Source of the DNA: an uncultured Alcaligenaceae bacterium
Lineage (GTDB): Bacteria; Pseudomonadota; Gammaproteobacteria; Burkholderiales; Burkholderiaceae_B
Direction: 5' to 3'
DNA: 14,088 bases
NCBI GenBank assembly: GCA_937952975.1
Contig: CALFXX010000024.1
Span: 1 to 14,088 of the forward strand
Part shown: in pieces, positions 1-7,322 of the stretch
How the letters are laid out: each line of letters starts with the position of its first letter
Numbering within the stretch: the stretch's first letter is position 1
Translations under genes and position numbers: made by a program
The notes under the pieces: model-generated
The model's input: only the letters and a program-made list of their open reading frames with translations
Told to the model about the DNA's origin: nothing
Databases searched by the model: none

Positions 1-630
1 ATTAAGCCGGGCGACACTATTAACAAGATTGCCCGCGCAAACGGTGTTGACGAGGCCACGATTCTGCGGCTCAACAAACTTGTTAATCCTAATCGCCTCA
101 TTGTTGGTCAGACCTTGAAGCTTTCTGAGGGCTCAGAGCCCAGCGCGACAGCGCCACGGCCGACGAGTACCAGCAAGCCTGAGGCGCGTCCGCTTGACGC
201 AACAGGTAGTAGTCCTTCGAGTAATTCTCAGGCCAGTGAAACGGTGACTCCGGCTGCCGATGCTGGCTTGATTAGTTGGGGCTGGCCAGCCAAAGGTAAA
301 GTGATTCAGGGCTTCACCCAAACGACCAAAGGGATCGATATTGCGGGTAACGCGGGTGACGCGATTGAAGCCGCTGCAAACGGCAAGGTGATGTATTCGG
401 GTAATGGCGTTCGTGGCTTAGGCAATTTAATCATTGTGAATCACGACAACGGGTTCATTACTGCCTATGCCCATAACCGAACCTTGTTGGTGAAGGCGGG
501 CCAAGACGTTAAAAAGGGCGCAAAGATCGCTGAGATGGGTCAAACCGACGCGGCGTCTGTGCGTTTGCACTTCGAGGTGCGTCGTCAAGGCACTCCGGTC
601 GACCCCTTGCAATACTTGCCCAGCCGCTAA
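1..630 (+). CDS. nlpD: NlpD-like murein hydrolase activator, LysM + LytM (M23), 5' partial
   Basis: The reading frame is open from base 1 without a start codon, so the N-terminus (lipoprotein signal and start of LysM) lies outside the window. Visible residues 1-39 form most of a LysM peptidoglycan-binding repeat (PGDTINKIA ... NRLIVGQTLKL). A Ser/Thr/Pro-rich linker follows to about residue 90, then a C-terminal LytM/peptidase M23 domain ending LHFEVRRQGTPVDPLQYLPS. The M23 metal site is degenerate: the first ligand His is replaced by Lys (TKGIDIAG, Lys110) and the HxH motif reads YAHN. This is the pattern of E. coli NlpD and EnvC, which do not cut murein but activate periplasmic amidases (AmiC for NlpD) during daughter-cell separation. 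Family knowledge gives the role; the degenerate site is seen directly. The next gene begins 11 bases after the stop. A TTG at 115 is not the real start, since it would cut off LysM. Confidence 0.9.
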   Translation: MKPGDTINKIARANGVDEATILRLNKLVNPNRLIVGQTLKLSEGSEPSATAPRPTSTSKPEARPLDATGSSPSSNSQASETVTPAADAGLISWGWPAKGKVIQGFTQTTKGIDIAGNAGDAIEAAANGKVMYSGNGVRGLGNLIIVNHDNGFITAYAHNRTLLVKAGQDVKKGAKIAEMGQTDAASVRLHFEVRRQGTPVDPLQYLPSR

Positions 631-641
631 CGGGCTCTCGC

Positions 642-1415
642 ATGACACCGACTCTTGTTTTCGATCTTGAAACAATACCCGATATCGAAGGGCTTCGGCG
701 CTTGCATCAGTGGGGTGCCGAGGTGCCAGACGCCGAGGTCGCCGAACGGGCCTTTGCGGCTCGCAAAGAGCTTACTGGCACCACGTTTCTACCGCATCAC
801 TTGCAGCGTGTTGCAGTGGTAGGTTGCGTATTTCGCGACGACAAAGGTTTCAGAGTGCGTTGCCTGGGTCAGGCTGATGATACTGAGCAGGTGCTACTCA
901 CGAGTTTTTTTAAGACAATCGAACGTTACACCCCAAAGCTGATCAGTTGGAACGGATCTGGTTTCGATTTGCCGGTGTTGCATTACCGCACCCTGATTCA
1001 TGGCATTGCAGCGCCACGCTATTGGGACATGGGCGAAGACGATAAAGAGTTTCGTTATAACAATTACCTAAGCCGTTATCACACGCGCCATCTTGATTTG
1101 ATGGACGTTTTGGCCAAATACAATGGTCGAGGGAATGCGCCACTTGATGATCTGGCCAAGCTCTGCGGTTTTCCTGGCAAACTAGGAATGGACGGTAGTC
1201 ATGTTTGGGACGCCTGGTCAAATGGGCGAGCCAGCGAAGTGCGCGCGTATTGCGAAACCGATGTCGTCAATACGTGGTTGGTCTATTGTCGTTTTCGCTT
1301 GATTCGTGGCGAACTCGATCAAGCCGCTTACCAAGCCGAAGTTGATCTAGTGCGCAGCACCTTGCAAGCAAGTACCGAGCCCCATTGGGCAGAATATTTG
1401 GCCGCTTGGTCATGA
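642..1415 (+). CDS. PolB-like 3'-5' exonuclease (DnaQ/DEDDy fold)
   Basis: This 257-residue protein has the three motifs of a DEDDy 3'-5' exonuclease. Exo I is FDLETIP (Asp8, Glu10), Exo II is WNGSGFDLP (Asn104 to Asp109), and Exo III is YCETD (Tyr203, Asp207). The overall layout matches the predicted 3'-5' exonuclease family related to the proofreading domain of DNA polymerase B, which occurs alone without a polymerase domain. The four acidic residues should bind two metal ions and remove nucleotides from 3' ends; the physiological substrate is not established from sequence. The ATG at 642 follows the nlpD stop by 11 bases with only a weak purine stretch before it, so translation is probably coupled to nlpD. 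The stop codon lies in an ATGA overlap with a possible upstream start of the next gene, which fits one transcript. Confidence 0.85.
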   Translation: MTPTLVFDLETIPDIEGLRRLHQWGAEVPDAEVAERAFAARKELTGTTFLPHHLQRVAVVGCVFRDDKGFRVRCLGQADDTEQVLLTSFFKTIERYTPKLISWNGSGFDLPVLHYRTLIHGIAAPRYWDMGEDDKEFRYNNYLSRYHTRHLDLMDVLAKYNGRGNAPLDDLAKLCGFPGKLGMDGSHVWDAWSNGRASEVRAYCETDVVNTWLVYCRFRLIRGELDQAAYQAEVDLVRSTLQASTEPHWAEYLAAWS

Positions 1416-1459
1416 AAAACACTTTTATGCGGATACCGACCGCCTCACGGAGCCTTCCT

Positions 1460-2131
1460 ATGCGTTGCTTTGATTTGCGATCTCTGTTGACCCTGCTCAG
1501 CCTGTTACTGGTCAGCTTTTGCGCCTCTGCGCAAAATGGGCCGTTGATGTTACGTTCGTCTAATCAACTGAATCAAACTAGTCAACATTCCGGCACCGCA
1601 GCGGCGCCTGCCAGCGCACCCACTGCTTCGCCTCTTGCGGTTGAAAGTATGGGGCGTTTGCCAGATTCTTTGATTGAGGGTTTGGTGCTCGACGCGGGGC
1701 AGCGTGCAAAGCTAGATGCTGCTCACGAGGCGCGTCGTAAGATGTGGAATACCAATCGCGTCGCCCGTCAGGCTGAGTATGCAGAGTTAACCAAAGAGCT
1801 TTCGACTGATAAGTTTGACCCGCGCGACGTCATCGCGTTACGCAAAAAAACACGTGCCAAAATTGACGCCGGGTTTGACGAAGTGCAGGCCACTTGGCTT
1901 GTGTTTTGGGATGCGTTAAATGCCGCTCAACGCAAAATCTTGATAGGTTATATGCGTGACCAACACGCGGTGCAGGGTAAAGCTTCTCAAGCGGCCTCGG
2001 CCGAGCGTGCAGCGGCGCGTGCCAAGCAGCAAGCTGCGATTGACCGTGCCGAAGCGCGTGCCGCGTCACAAAACGGGTCGCCCGCGAGTACCAATACTGC
2101 GCCGACAGGTGCTGTGACAACGCCAAAATAA
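1460..2131 (+). CDS. small exported LTxxQ / Spy-CpxP-like periplasmic protein
   Basis: The frame could begin at 1412 (ATG overlapping the exonuclease stop) or 1427. I prefer ATG 1460, because GGAG at 1449-1452 sits 7 bases before it and it gives a clean signal peptide: MRCFDLR, a leucine-rich core, then a cleavage site near FCASA/QN. From this start the protein has 223 residues. A mature helical region holds two LTxxQ-like motifs (LDAGQRAKLDAAHEARR and LNAAQRKIL), as in the Spy/CpxP/ZraP family of periplasmic stress chaperones. The C-terminal about 60 residues are Ala/Arg/Lys/Gln-rich and low in complexity, likely helical or disordered. The family assignment is an inference from motif spacing, and the exact function is unknown. 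It probably belongs to the nlpD-exonuclease transcript. Confidence 0.65.
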   Translation: MRCFDLRSLLTLLSLLLVSFCASAQNGPLMLRSSNQLNQTSQHSGTAAAPASAPTASPLAVESMGRLPDSLIEGLVLDAGQRAKLDAAHEARRKMWNTNRVARQAEYAELTKELSTDKFDPRDVIALRKKTRAKIDAGFDEVQATWLVFWDALNAAQRKILIGYMRDQHAVQGKASQAASAERAAARAKQQAAIDRAEARAASQNGSPASTNTAPTGAVTTPK

Positions 2132-2202
2132 TTTTCTCAGAGCTCAAACCTTTTTCAGCTGTATGAGAAAGGGCTCTGCAGTTTCTACTAAAAGTTATCT
2201 TT

Positions 2203-3519
2203 ATGCCTCAAGAAGTACTGCAAGTCGAGTCCCTTGATCTTGAGGCCCGCGGTGTGGCCCGTCACGAGGGCAAAGTGGTTTTTATCGAGGGGGCTTTGGC
2301 TTCAGAGCGTGTCACCGCAAACATTTTCCGGCGTAAGCCGACTTTTGACATCGGACGCGTTCAGGTCATTGTTCGTGAGTCATCACAACGAGTCAAGCCT
2401 AGGTGTGAACATTTTGGGGTGTGCGGTGGCTGTGTGATGCAGCACCTTGATCCCACAGCTCAGGTGGCGAGTAAACAGCGTGTGCTTGAAGACAATCTCG
2501 CGCATATCGGCAATGTTCAGCCCGAGCAAATGCTGCCGCCTTTACACGGACCAACGTGGGGCTACCGGTATCGCGCTCGACTCTCGGTGCGGTGGGTGGC
2601 CAAAAAAGGCACGGTGTTAGTTGGTTTTCACGAGCGCAAAAGTAGCTTTGTTGCCGACATCAAAACTTGTCATGTGCTGCCTGCACACGTTGCGGCTTTG
2701 CTCGTGCCGCTGCGAGGCTTGATCATGGCGCTCTCGGCGCCCGACCGCTTTGCTCAAATTGAAGTTTGCGTAGGCGATGCAGTCACGGCGCTGGTGCTGC
2801 GCCATCTTGATCCGTTAAGCGCCGCAGAGGTCACCACACTTAGAGCCTTTGCCGCTCAACACCATATTCAATGGTGGTTGCAGTCGAAGGGACCAGACAC
2901 CGTTCAGCCCTTAGAACCCGAAGACGAGCACAAATTGGGCTACAGCTTGCCAGAGTTTGGTTTGCGGATGCCTTATCGACCTACTGATTTTACGCAGGTC
3001 AATCATCAAATCAATCGCGTGTTAGTGTCGCGCGCCTTGAGCTTGCTTGAGGTGCAACGCACGGATCGTGTCGCGGACATGTTTTGTGGTCTTGGTAATT
3101 TCACGCTGCCTTTGTCTACACAATGTCACGAAGTGGTGGGTGTCGAAGGTAGCGCCACCTTGACTGAGCGTGCCCAACAAGCGGCTGCTCAGGCGGGTAT
3201 ATCGAATGCAACATTTCAGACGCTGAACTTGTTTGAAGTTGATGAGCCGTGGCTTCAAAGCCTCGGGCGAATTGATCGCATGTTGATCGACCCGCCGCGC
3301 GAGGGCGCCTATGCGTTAGTGCAAGCAATTGCTGCGATTGCTCAGTCAGAACGCCCACTTCGCATTGTGTATGTATCCTGCAATCCGGCGACCTTGGCGC
3401 GCGATGCCCAAGTACTGGTGCACGAAGCAGGCTATTACTTACGCAGTGCAGGGGCAATCAACATGTTTCCGCACACCAGTCATATTGAATCGATTGCGGT
3501 ATTTGAGCGCAAAGACTGA
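2203..3519 (+). CDS. rlmD: 23S rRNA (uracil(1939)-C5)-methyltransferase RlmD
   Basis: A 438-residue protein with the full RlmD (RumA) layout. An N-terminal TRAM-like beta domain covers about residues 1-60. A 4Fe-4S site follows, with Cys68, Cys74, Cys77 (CEHFGVCGGC) and Cys156 (KTCHVL). The C-terminal SAM-dependent methyltransferase has DMFCGLGNFTLP as the SAM loop, DPPREGA, the catalytic nucleophile Cys393 in SCNPATLARD, and Glu429 in HTSHIES as general base. The enzyme methylates C5 of U1939 in 23S rRNA in the cytoplasm using S-adenosylmethionine. The length is close to that of the E. coli enzyme (433 residues, from memory). No good Shine-Dalgarno sequence precedes ATG 2203. A 71-base gap separates it from the previous gene, so it may have its own promoter, though none is obvious. 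It converges with argH. Confidence 0.95.
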   Translation: MPQEVLQVESLDLEARGVARHEGKVVFIEGALASERVTANIFRRKPTFDIGRVQVIVRESSQRVKPRCEHFGVCGGCVMQHLDPTAQVASKQRVLEDNLAHIGNVQPEQMLPPLHGPTWGYRYRARLSVRWVAKKGTVLVGFHERKSSFVADIKTCHVLPAHVAALLVPLRGLIMALSAPDRFAQIEVCVGDAVTALVLRHLDPLSAAEVTTLRAFAAQHHIQWWLQSKGPDTVQPLEPEDEHKLGYSLPEFGLRMPYRPTDFTQVNHQINRVLVSRALSLLEVQRTDRVADMFCGLGNFTLPLSTQCHEVVGVEGSATLTERAQQAAAQAGISNATFQTLNLFEVDEPWLQSLGRIDRMLIDPPREGAYALVQAIAAIAQSERPLRIVYVSCNPATLARDAQVLVHEAGYYLRSAGAINMFPHTSHIESIAVFERKD

Positions 3520-3619
3520 CACGATCGTTTGTAGGTGTCGTTTGCTAGATGTGTGCGCTCTGACGGCCCTGCCAGTGATAGACTCGGGTGACTTAAAGAG
3601 TGTTTGTCGCAGCAAATTT

Positions 3620-3652
3620 GCTCGGTCTGAAGCTGTTAGATTCAGACCGAGC
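3620..3652. terminator. 12-bp inverted repeat between convergent rlmD and argH
   Basis: GCTCGGTCTGAA (3620-3631) and its perfect complement TTCAGACCGAGC (3641-3652) enclose a 9-base loop. The hairpin lies between the stops of two converging genes, where a shared terminator is expected. Neither side has a convincing U-tract, so its status as an intrinsic terminator is inferred from position and stem strength. Confidence 0.5.
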
Positions 3653-3668
3653 GACTGGTTCGACTAGG

Positions 3669-5084
3669 TTATTTGGTTTGCGCCAAGATTTTTTCAGCGG
3701 CTTGCCGTACCCGTGCGGGCGCAGTTCCACCGATGTGATCACGGGCCGCCACAGAGCCCTCAAGTGTGAGCACTTGATGAACATCATCACCTACCGAGGC
3801 ATGAAAAACACGAAGTTCAGCCACGCTTAAATCAGCGAGGTCGCAATTTTTTTTCTCGCATTCGCGTACGGCATGCGCAACGGCTTCGTGCGCATCACGA
3901 AAAGCAACCCCACGCTTGACCAGATAGTCAGCCAAGTCAGTCGCTGTGGCAAAACCTTGCAGTGCAGCGGCACGCATTGCAGCGGGCTTGACTTGAATGC
4001 CAGCAATCATGTCAGCAAAAATAGTTAGCGTATCGCGCACCGTGTCGGCGGTATCAAACAAACCTTCTTTGTCTTCTTGGTTGTCTTTGTTGTAGGCCAG
4101 TGGCTGGCCTTTCATCAGCGTTAGCAAACCTACTAAGTTGCCATTGACACGGCCGGTTTTGCCGCGTGCAAGTTCAGGAACATCAGGGTTCTTTTTTTGC
4201 GGCATGATTGAACTACCCGTGCAAAAGCGATCGGGCAAATCAATGAAGCCAACGCGCGGGCTCATCCAAATGATCAACTCTTCTGAAAGCCTTGAAATAT
4301 GCGTCATGATCAGCGCGCACGCGCTGCAAAACTCAATGGCGAAGTCTCGATCAGAGACTGCGTCAAGCGAGTTTTGACACACATCGTCAAATTCTAAAAG
4401 CTTGGCAACCATGGGGCGGTCGATCGGAAAACTTGTGCCGGCTAAAGCCGCGGCACCCAAGGGCAAAATATTGACCCGCTTGCGGCAGTCTTGCAGCCGG
4501 CTCGCGTCGCGTCCAAACATTTCTGCATAGGCCAGCAGGTGATGGCCAAATGTAACTGGCTGCGCGACCTGCATGTGAGTAAAGCCCGGCAAAATCGTAT
4601 CGGCTTGCTGCAGCGCAACCGTAGCCAGTGCGCGGCGCAAGGCGTTTAATAATTCGTTCAGCTGATCGATTTCGCCGCGCAGCCATAAACGGATATCGGT
4701 TGCAACCTGATCGTTACGTGAGCGCCCAGTGTGCAGGCGTTTACCCGCATCGCCCACCAGCTCAACCAGGCGCTTTTCAATATTGAGGTGAACGTCTTCA
4801 AGGTCAAGCAGCCAGGTGAAGGTACCAGCCTGGATTTCGCTCAGGATTTGAGCCATGCCGCGTTCGATATCCGCTAGATCTTGAGCTGTAATGACCTTGA
4901 CTGCAGCCAGCATCGTGGCATGGGCAAGCGAACCCTGGATGTCGACCAAGGCCAGACGTTTGTCAAAATCGACCGAGGCCGTGTAGCGTTTGACTAAGTC
5001 AGAAACAGGCTCTGAAAATCGGGCAGACCAGGCTTCAGATTTTTTATCAAACTGATTATGCGTAAGGTTTTGGGTGTTTTTCAT
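3669..5084 (-). CDS. argH: argininosuccinate lyase
   Basis: This 471-residue member of the fumarase/aspartase superfamily catalyses the last step of arginine synthesis, cleaving argininosuccinate into arginine and fumarate in the cytoplasm as a homotetramer. Visible signatures in order are WSARFSEP near the N-terminus, LHTGRSRNDQVATD, the histidine-bearing GFTHMQVAQPVTFGHH, and the superfamily loop GSSIMPQKKNP with serines at about 291-292, followed by KGQPLAYNKDNQEDKE. The length is normal, with no gap or frameshift. The ATG at 5084 is the only Met before the conserved WSARF segment, so it is the likely start, although no Shine-Dalgarno sequence precedes it. A TATAAT hexamer lies only 9 bases upstream, which suggests a leaderless or nearly leaderless message. 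The gene diverges from nadE across 82 bases and converges with rlmD. Confidence 0.97.
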   Translation of the reverse strand: MKNTQNLTHNQFDKKSEAWSARFSEPVSDLVKRYTASVDFDKRLALVDIQGSLAHATMLAAVKVITAQDLADIERGMAQILSEIQAGTFTWLLDLEDVHLNIEKRLVELVGDAGKRLHTGRSRNDQVATDIRLWLRGEIDQLNELLNALRRALATVALQQADTILPGFTHMQVAQPVTFGHHLLAYAEMFGRDASRLQDCRKRVNILPLGAAALAGTSFPIDRPMVAKLLEFDDVCQNSLDAVSDRDFAIEFCSACALIMTHISRLSEELIIWMSPRVGFIDLPDRFCTGSSIMPQKKNPDVPELARGKTGRVNGNLVGLLTLMKGQPLAYNKDNQEDKEGLFDTADTVRDTLTIFADMIAGIQVKPAAMRAAALQGFATATDLADYLVKRGVAFRDAHEAVAHAVRECEKKNCDLADLSVAELRVFHASVGDDVHQVLTLEGSVAARDHIGGTAPARVRQAAEKILAQTK

Positions 5085-5093
5085 GATGGATCG

Positions 5094-5099
5094 ATTATA
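5094..5099 (-). promoter_or_regulatory. candidate -10 box of argH
   Basis: On the minus strand the sequence is a perfect TATAAT, ending 9 bases before the argH ATG. No good -35 is present at 16-18 bases. If used, transcription would begin about 2-3 bases before the start codon, giving a leaderless mRNA. This agrees with the absence of a ribosome binding site. Confidence 0.4.
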
Positions 5100-5124
5100 G
5101 AGTGCTGCGCTGACCTCGCAGGCA

Positions 5125-5133
5125 TGCGATAAT
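5125..5133 (+). promoter_or_regulatory. candidate extended -10 promoter of nadE
   Basis: TGCGATAAT matches an extended -10 element (TGn followed by GATAAT, 5 of 6 to TATAAT). No clear -35 is seen, as is usual for extended -10 promoters. The predicted start near 5140 would leave a leader of about 27 bases carrying GGAA (5158-5161) as ribosome binding site, 5 bases before the nadE ATG. Confidence 0.4.
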
Positions 5134-5166
5134 TTTCAGACAATAACTCGTATCGCCGGAATCTTC

Positions 5167-6822
5167 ATGTCTGCCGTTAAGGTCAGCATTGCACAAATTA
5201 ATGCTTTAGTGGGTGACTTATCAGGAAATGCACAACGCGTGCTCGAGGCTGCCCGCTTGGCGCACGCCGCAGGCGCTCAGGTGTTATTAACGCCTGAACT
5301 TGCGCTCACCGGCTATCCGCCCGAAGACCTGCTGCTCAGGCCTTCATTTATTGAACTATGCGGCCAAGTGCTCAACGATTTGTGTGCAAACTTGGCGCCC
5401 TTAAAGGGTTTGCACGTGGTCGTCGGGCACGTAACCTTACAAAATGGTTTGCTTCGCAACGCGGCCTCGGTGCTGGTCGATGGCAAGGTATTGGGTACGT
5501 ACTTCAAACGCGAGCTCCCCAACTACGCTGTGTTTGACGAGCAGCGCTATTTTGCAGCCGGCGAACAGCCCTTTACCTTTACCGTGGGTGGCGTCTGCTT
5601 TGGCGTCAACATTTGCGAAGATATCTGGTTTGATGCTGCCCCTGAGGCAGCCGCACAGCAGGGCGCTCACACGCTGTTGGTACTCAATGCGTCACCTTAT
5701 AACCTTGGTAAGTATGCGCAGCGCCTTGAGGTTGCGCGTCGTTGCGTCAGTCGCACCGGCTGCTCGCTTGTGTACGCCAATTTGGTTGGTGGACAAGACG
5801 AGCTGACGTTTGACGGCGCTTCGTTTGCCATGGACGCCAGCGGCGCATTGGTTAATCGCCTGCCTGAATACACAAGCGCACTAAGTTTGGTTGAGGTGTC
5901 AAGTGACAGCAGCATGACTGCTTGTCAGTCAACCGCAGCTGGGTTGGTTGCGCAAGCAATGGCCCCAGAGCTCGGCCTTGAAGCGCAAGTCTGGCAGGCG
6001 CTGACGACCTGTCTGGCCGATTACGTCAAAAAGAATGGCTTTCGCACAGTCATCCTTGGGCTTTCAGGTGGAATCGATTCGGCCGTCGTGATGGCGATTG
6101 CCGTCGATGCCTTAGGGGCAGAAAACGTGCATGCCGTGATGATGCCTTCGCGTTACACCGCGGATATCTCACAAATCGATGCGCGCGACATGGTCAAGCG
6201 TTTAGGCGTAGGCTATGAAGAGATCGCGATCGCAGATTTAGCCGCAAGTTTTGATCAAGTGTTAAGTCCGATGTTTGCAGGTAAGGCCTTAGACGCCACT
6301 GAAGAAAACATTCAAGCGCGCTTACGCGGCATGTTGTTGATGGCCTTGTCCAACAAGTTTGGACATTTGGTACTGACAACTGGCAACAAGTCTGAACTGT
6401 CAACTGGTTATTGCACGCTGTATGGCGATATGGCGGGCGGTTTTGCTGTACTCAAAGACGTGGCAAAAACCTTGGTCTATCGGTTGGCCCGTTGGCGCAA
6501 TCGTCAGTCTGAGGTGATTCCAGAACGCATTATTACGCGTCCGCCGTCTGCCGAGTTACGTCCTGACCAAACCGATCAAGATAATTTGCCCGAATATGAC
6601 GTGATTGACGGTATTATTGAGCGGTATGTCGAGCAAAATCAGTCTGCGGCGCAGATTGTGGCCGCTGGGTTTGAGCGGTCGGCGGTTGAACAAATCGTGC
6701 GACTCATTCGCATCAACGAATATAAGCGCAAGCAAAGCCCGCCGGGGCCTCGTATTACCGGCCGCGCATACGGGCGTGATTGGCGTTATCCTTTGTCTAA
6801 CGGTTTTCGTGAAACTTTTTAA
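5167..6822 (+). CDS. nadE: glutamine-dependent NAD+ synthetase
   Basis: A 551-residue two-domain enzyme that amidates nicotinic acid adenine dinucleotide to NAD+ using glutamine and ATP, in the cytoplasm. Residues about 1-260 are a nitrilase-type glutaminase domain with the catalytic triad Glu44 (TPELALTGYPPED), Lys114 (YFKRELPNY) and Cys150 (NICEDIW), which frees ammonia. The C-terminal synthetase domain has the ATP-pyrophosphatase P-loop SGGIDS (300-305), then GNKSELSTGYCTLYGDMAGGF and the C-terminal KRKQSPPGPRITGRAYGRDWRYP, all typical of the family. The length is normal for the proteobacterial form of about 540 residues. The start is supported by GGAA 5 bases upstream and the conserved N-terminus KVSIAQINALVGD. 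glnB follows after 21 bases, probably in one transcript, which points to control of NAD synthesis by nitrogen status. Confidence 0.96.
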   Translation: MSAVKVSIAQINALVGDLSGNAQRVLEAARLAHAAGAQVLLTPELALTGYPPEDLLLRPSFIELCGQVLNDLCANLAPLKGLHVVVGHVTLQNGLLRNAASVLVDGKVLGTYFKRELPNYAVFDEQRYFAAGEQPFTFTVGGVCFGVNICEDIWFDAAPEAAAQQGAHTLLVLNASPYNLGKYAQRLEVARRCVSRTGCSLVYANLVGGQDELTFDGASFAMDASGALVNRLPEYTSALSLVEVSSDSSMTACQSTAAGLVAQAMAPELGLEAQVWQALTTCLADYVKKNGFRTVILGLSGGIDSAVVMAIAVDALGAENVHAVMMPSRYTADISQIDARDMVKRLGVGYEEIAIADLAASFDQVLSPMFAGKALDATEENIQARLRGMLLMALSNKFGHLVLTTGNKSELSTGYCTLYGDMAGGFAVLKDVAKTLVYRLARWRNRQSEVIPERIITRPPSAELRPDQTDQDNLPEYDVIDGIIERYVEQNQSAAQIVAAGFERSAVEQIVRLIRINEYKRKQSPPGPRITGRAYGRDWRYPLSNGFRETF

Positions 6823-6843
6823 TTTTTTTGCACAGGATCCATC

Positions 6844-7182
6844 TTGAAGCAAGTTACCGCAATCATTAAACCTTTCAAACTTGATGAAGTCCGCGAGGCG
6901 CTTGCCGAAGTCGGAGTCAATGGGCTAACCGTGACAGAGGTCAAGGGGTTCGGTCGCCAAAAGGGCCACACCGAGCTGTATCGTGGCGCTGAGTATGTGG
7001 TCGATTTTTTGCCTAAAATCCGCGTCGAAATGGTGATCCCAGACTCAATGGTTGACGATGTGATTGAAGCGATCGTCAAAGCGGCCCGCACGGGCAAAAT
7101 TGGCGATGGCAAAATCTTTGTAATGCCGGTTGAGCAAGCCATTCGTATCCGCACCAGCGAAAGCGGCGACGCGGCGCTTTAA
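6844..7182 (+). CDS. glnB: nitrogen regulatory protein P-II (GlnB)
   Basis: A 112-residue P-II signal protein, exactly the usual length, starting with TTG. AGGA (6834-6837) lies 6 bases upstream, and the conserved N-terminus MKQVTAIIKPFKLDEVREAL begins there, so TTG is well supported. The T-loop segment GRQKGHTELYRGAEYVVDF contains Tyr51, the site uridylylated by GlnD when glutamine is low. The TGKIGDGKIF segment is the B-loop that binds ATP/ADP, and the C-terminus RIRTSESGDAAL completes the nucleotide site. The trimeric protein reads ATP/ADP, 2-oxoglutarate and, through uridylylation, glutamine, and it controls targets such as GlnE and NtrB. There is no neighbouring amtB, which favours GlnB over GlnK. 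It sits 21 bases behind nadE and is followed by a clear terminator. Confidence 0.95.
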   Translation: MKQVTAIIKPFKLDEVREALAEVGVNGLTVTEVKGFGRQKGHTELYRGAEYVVDFLPKIRVEMVIPDSMVDDVIEAIVKAARTGKIGDGKIFVMPVEQAIRIRTSESGDAAL

Positions 7183-7266
7183 TCTGACCCACCTTGCAAG
7201 GACACAGTCATTGCAAGAGTATGAGAGCACTGCATTGACTTGAACTCGTAAAAGCTTTATCAACCG

Positions 7267-7303
7267 GGCGCCGCAACACATGATGTGTCGGCGCCTTTAA
7301 TTT
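7267..7303 (+). terminator. rho-independent terminator after nadE-glnB
   Basis: GGCGCCG (7267-7273) pairs with CGGCGCC (7289-7295). Inside, ACACA (7276-7280) pairs with TGTGT (7284-7288) around a TGA loop, leaving a 2-base CA bulge. TTTAATTT follows at once. It lies 84 bases after the glnB stop and just before ggt. Confidence 0.8.
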
Positions 7304-7322
7304 GTTACCTGAGCCCCCCTCC

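Noticed and set aside
1412..1459. ATG 1412 (ATGA overlap) as start of the LTxxQ protein
   Set aside because: Possible through translational coupling, but it would place 16 polar residues before the signal peptide; ATG 1460 has a better Shine-Dalgarno sequence and gives a normal signal peptide.
2133..2170. Inverted repeat TTTCTCA / TGAGAAA after the LTxxQ protein gene
   Set aside because: Short, A/T-rich, with a 24-base loop and no U-tract; not convincing as a terminator.
4138..4377. Open frames opposite argH and in other frames of the recognised genes
   Set aside because: They overlap strongly conserved coding sequence, have no ribosome binding sites and no family features.
7235..7263. Promoter-like TTGACT, 17 bases, TATCAA before ggt
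   Set aside because: The -10 matches only 4 of 6, and the start site would fall inside the stem of the nadE-glnB terminator; coincidence is likely, though ggt has no better promoter.
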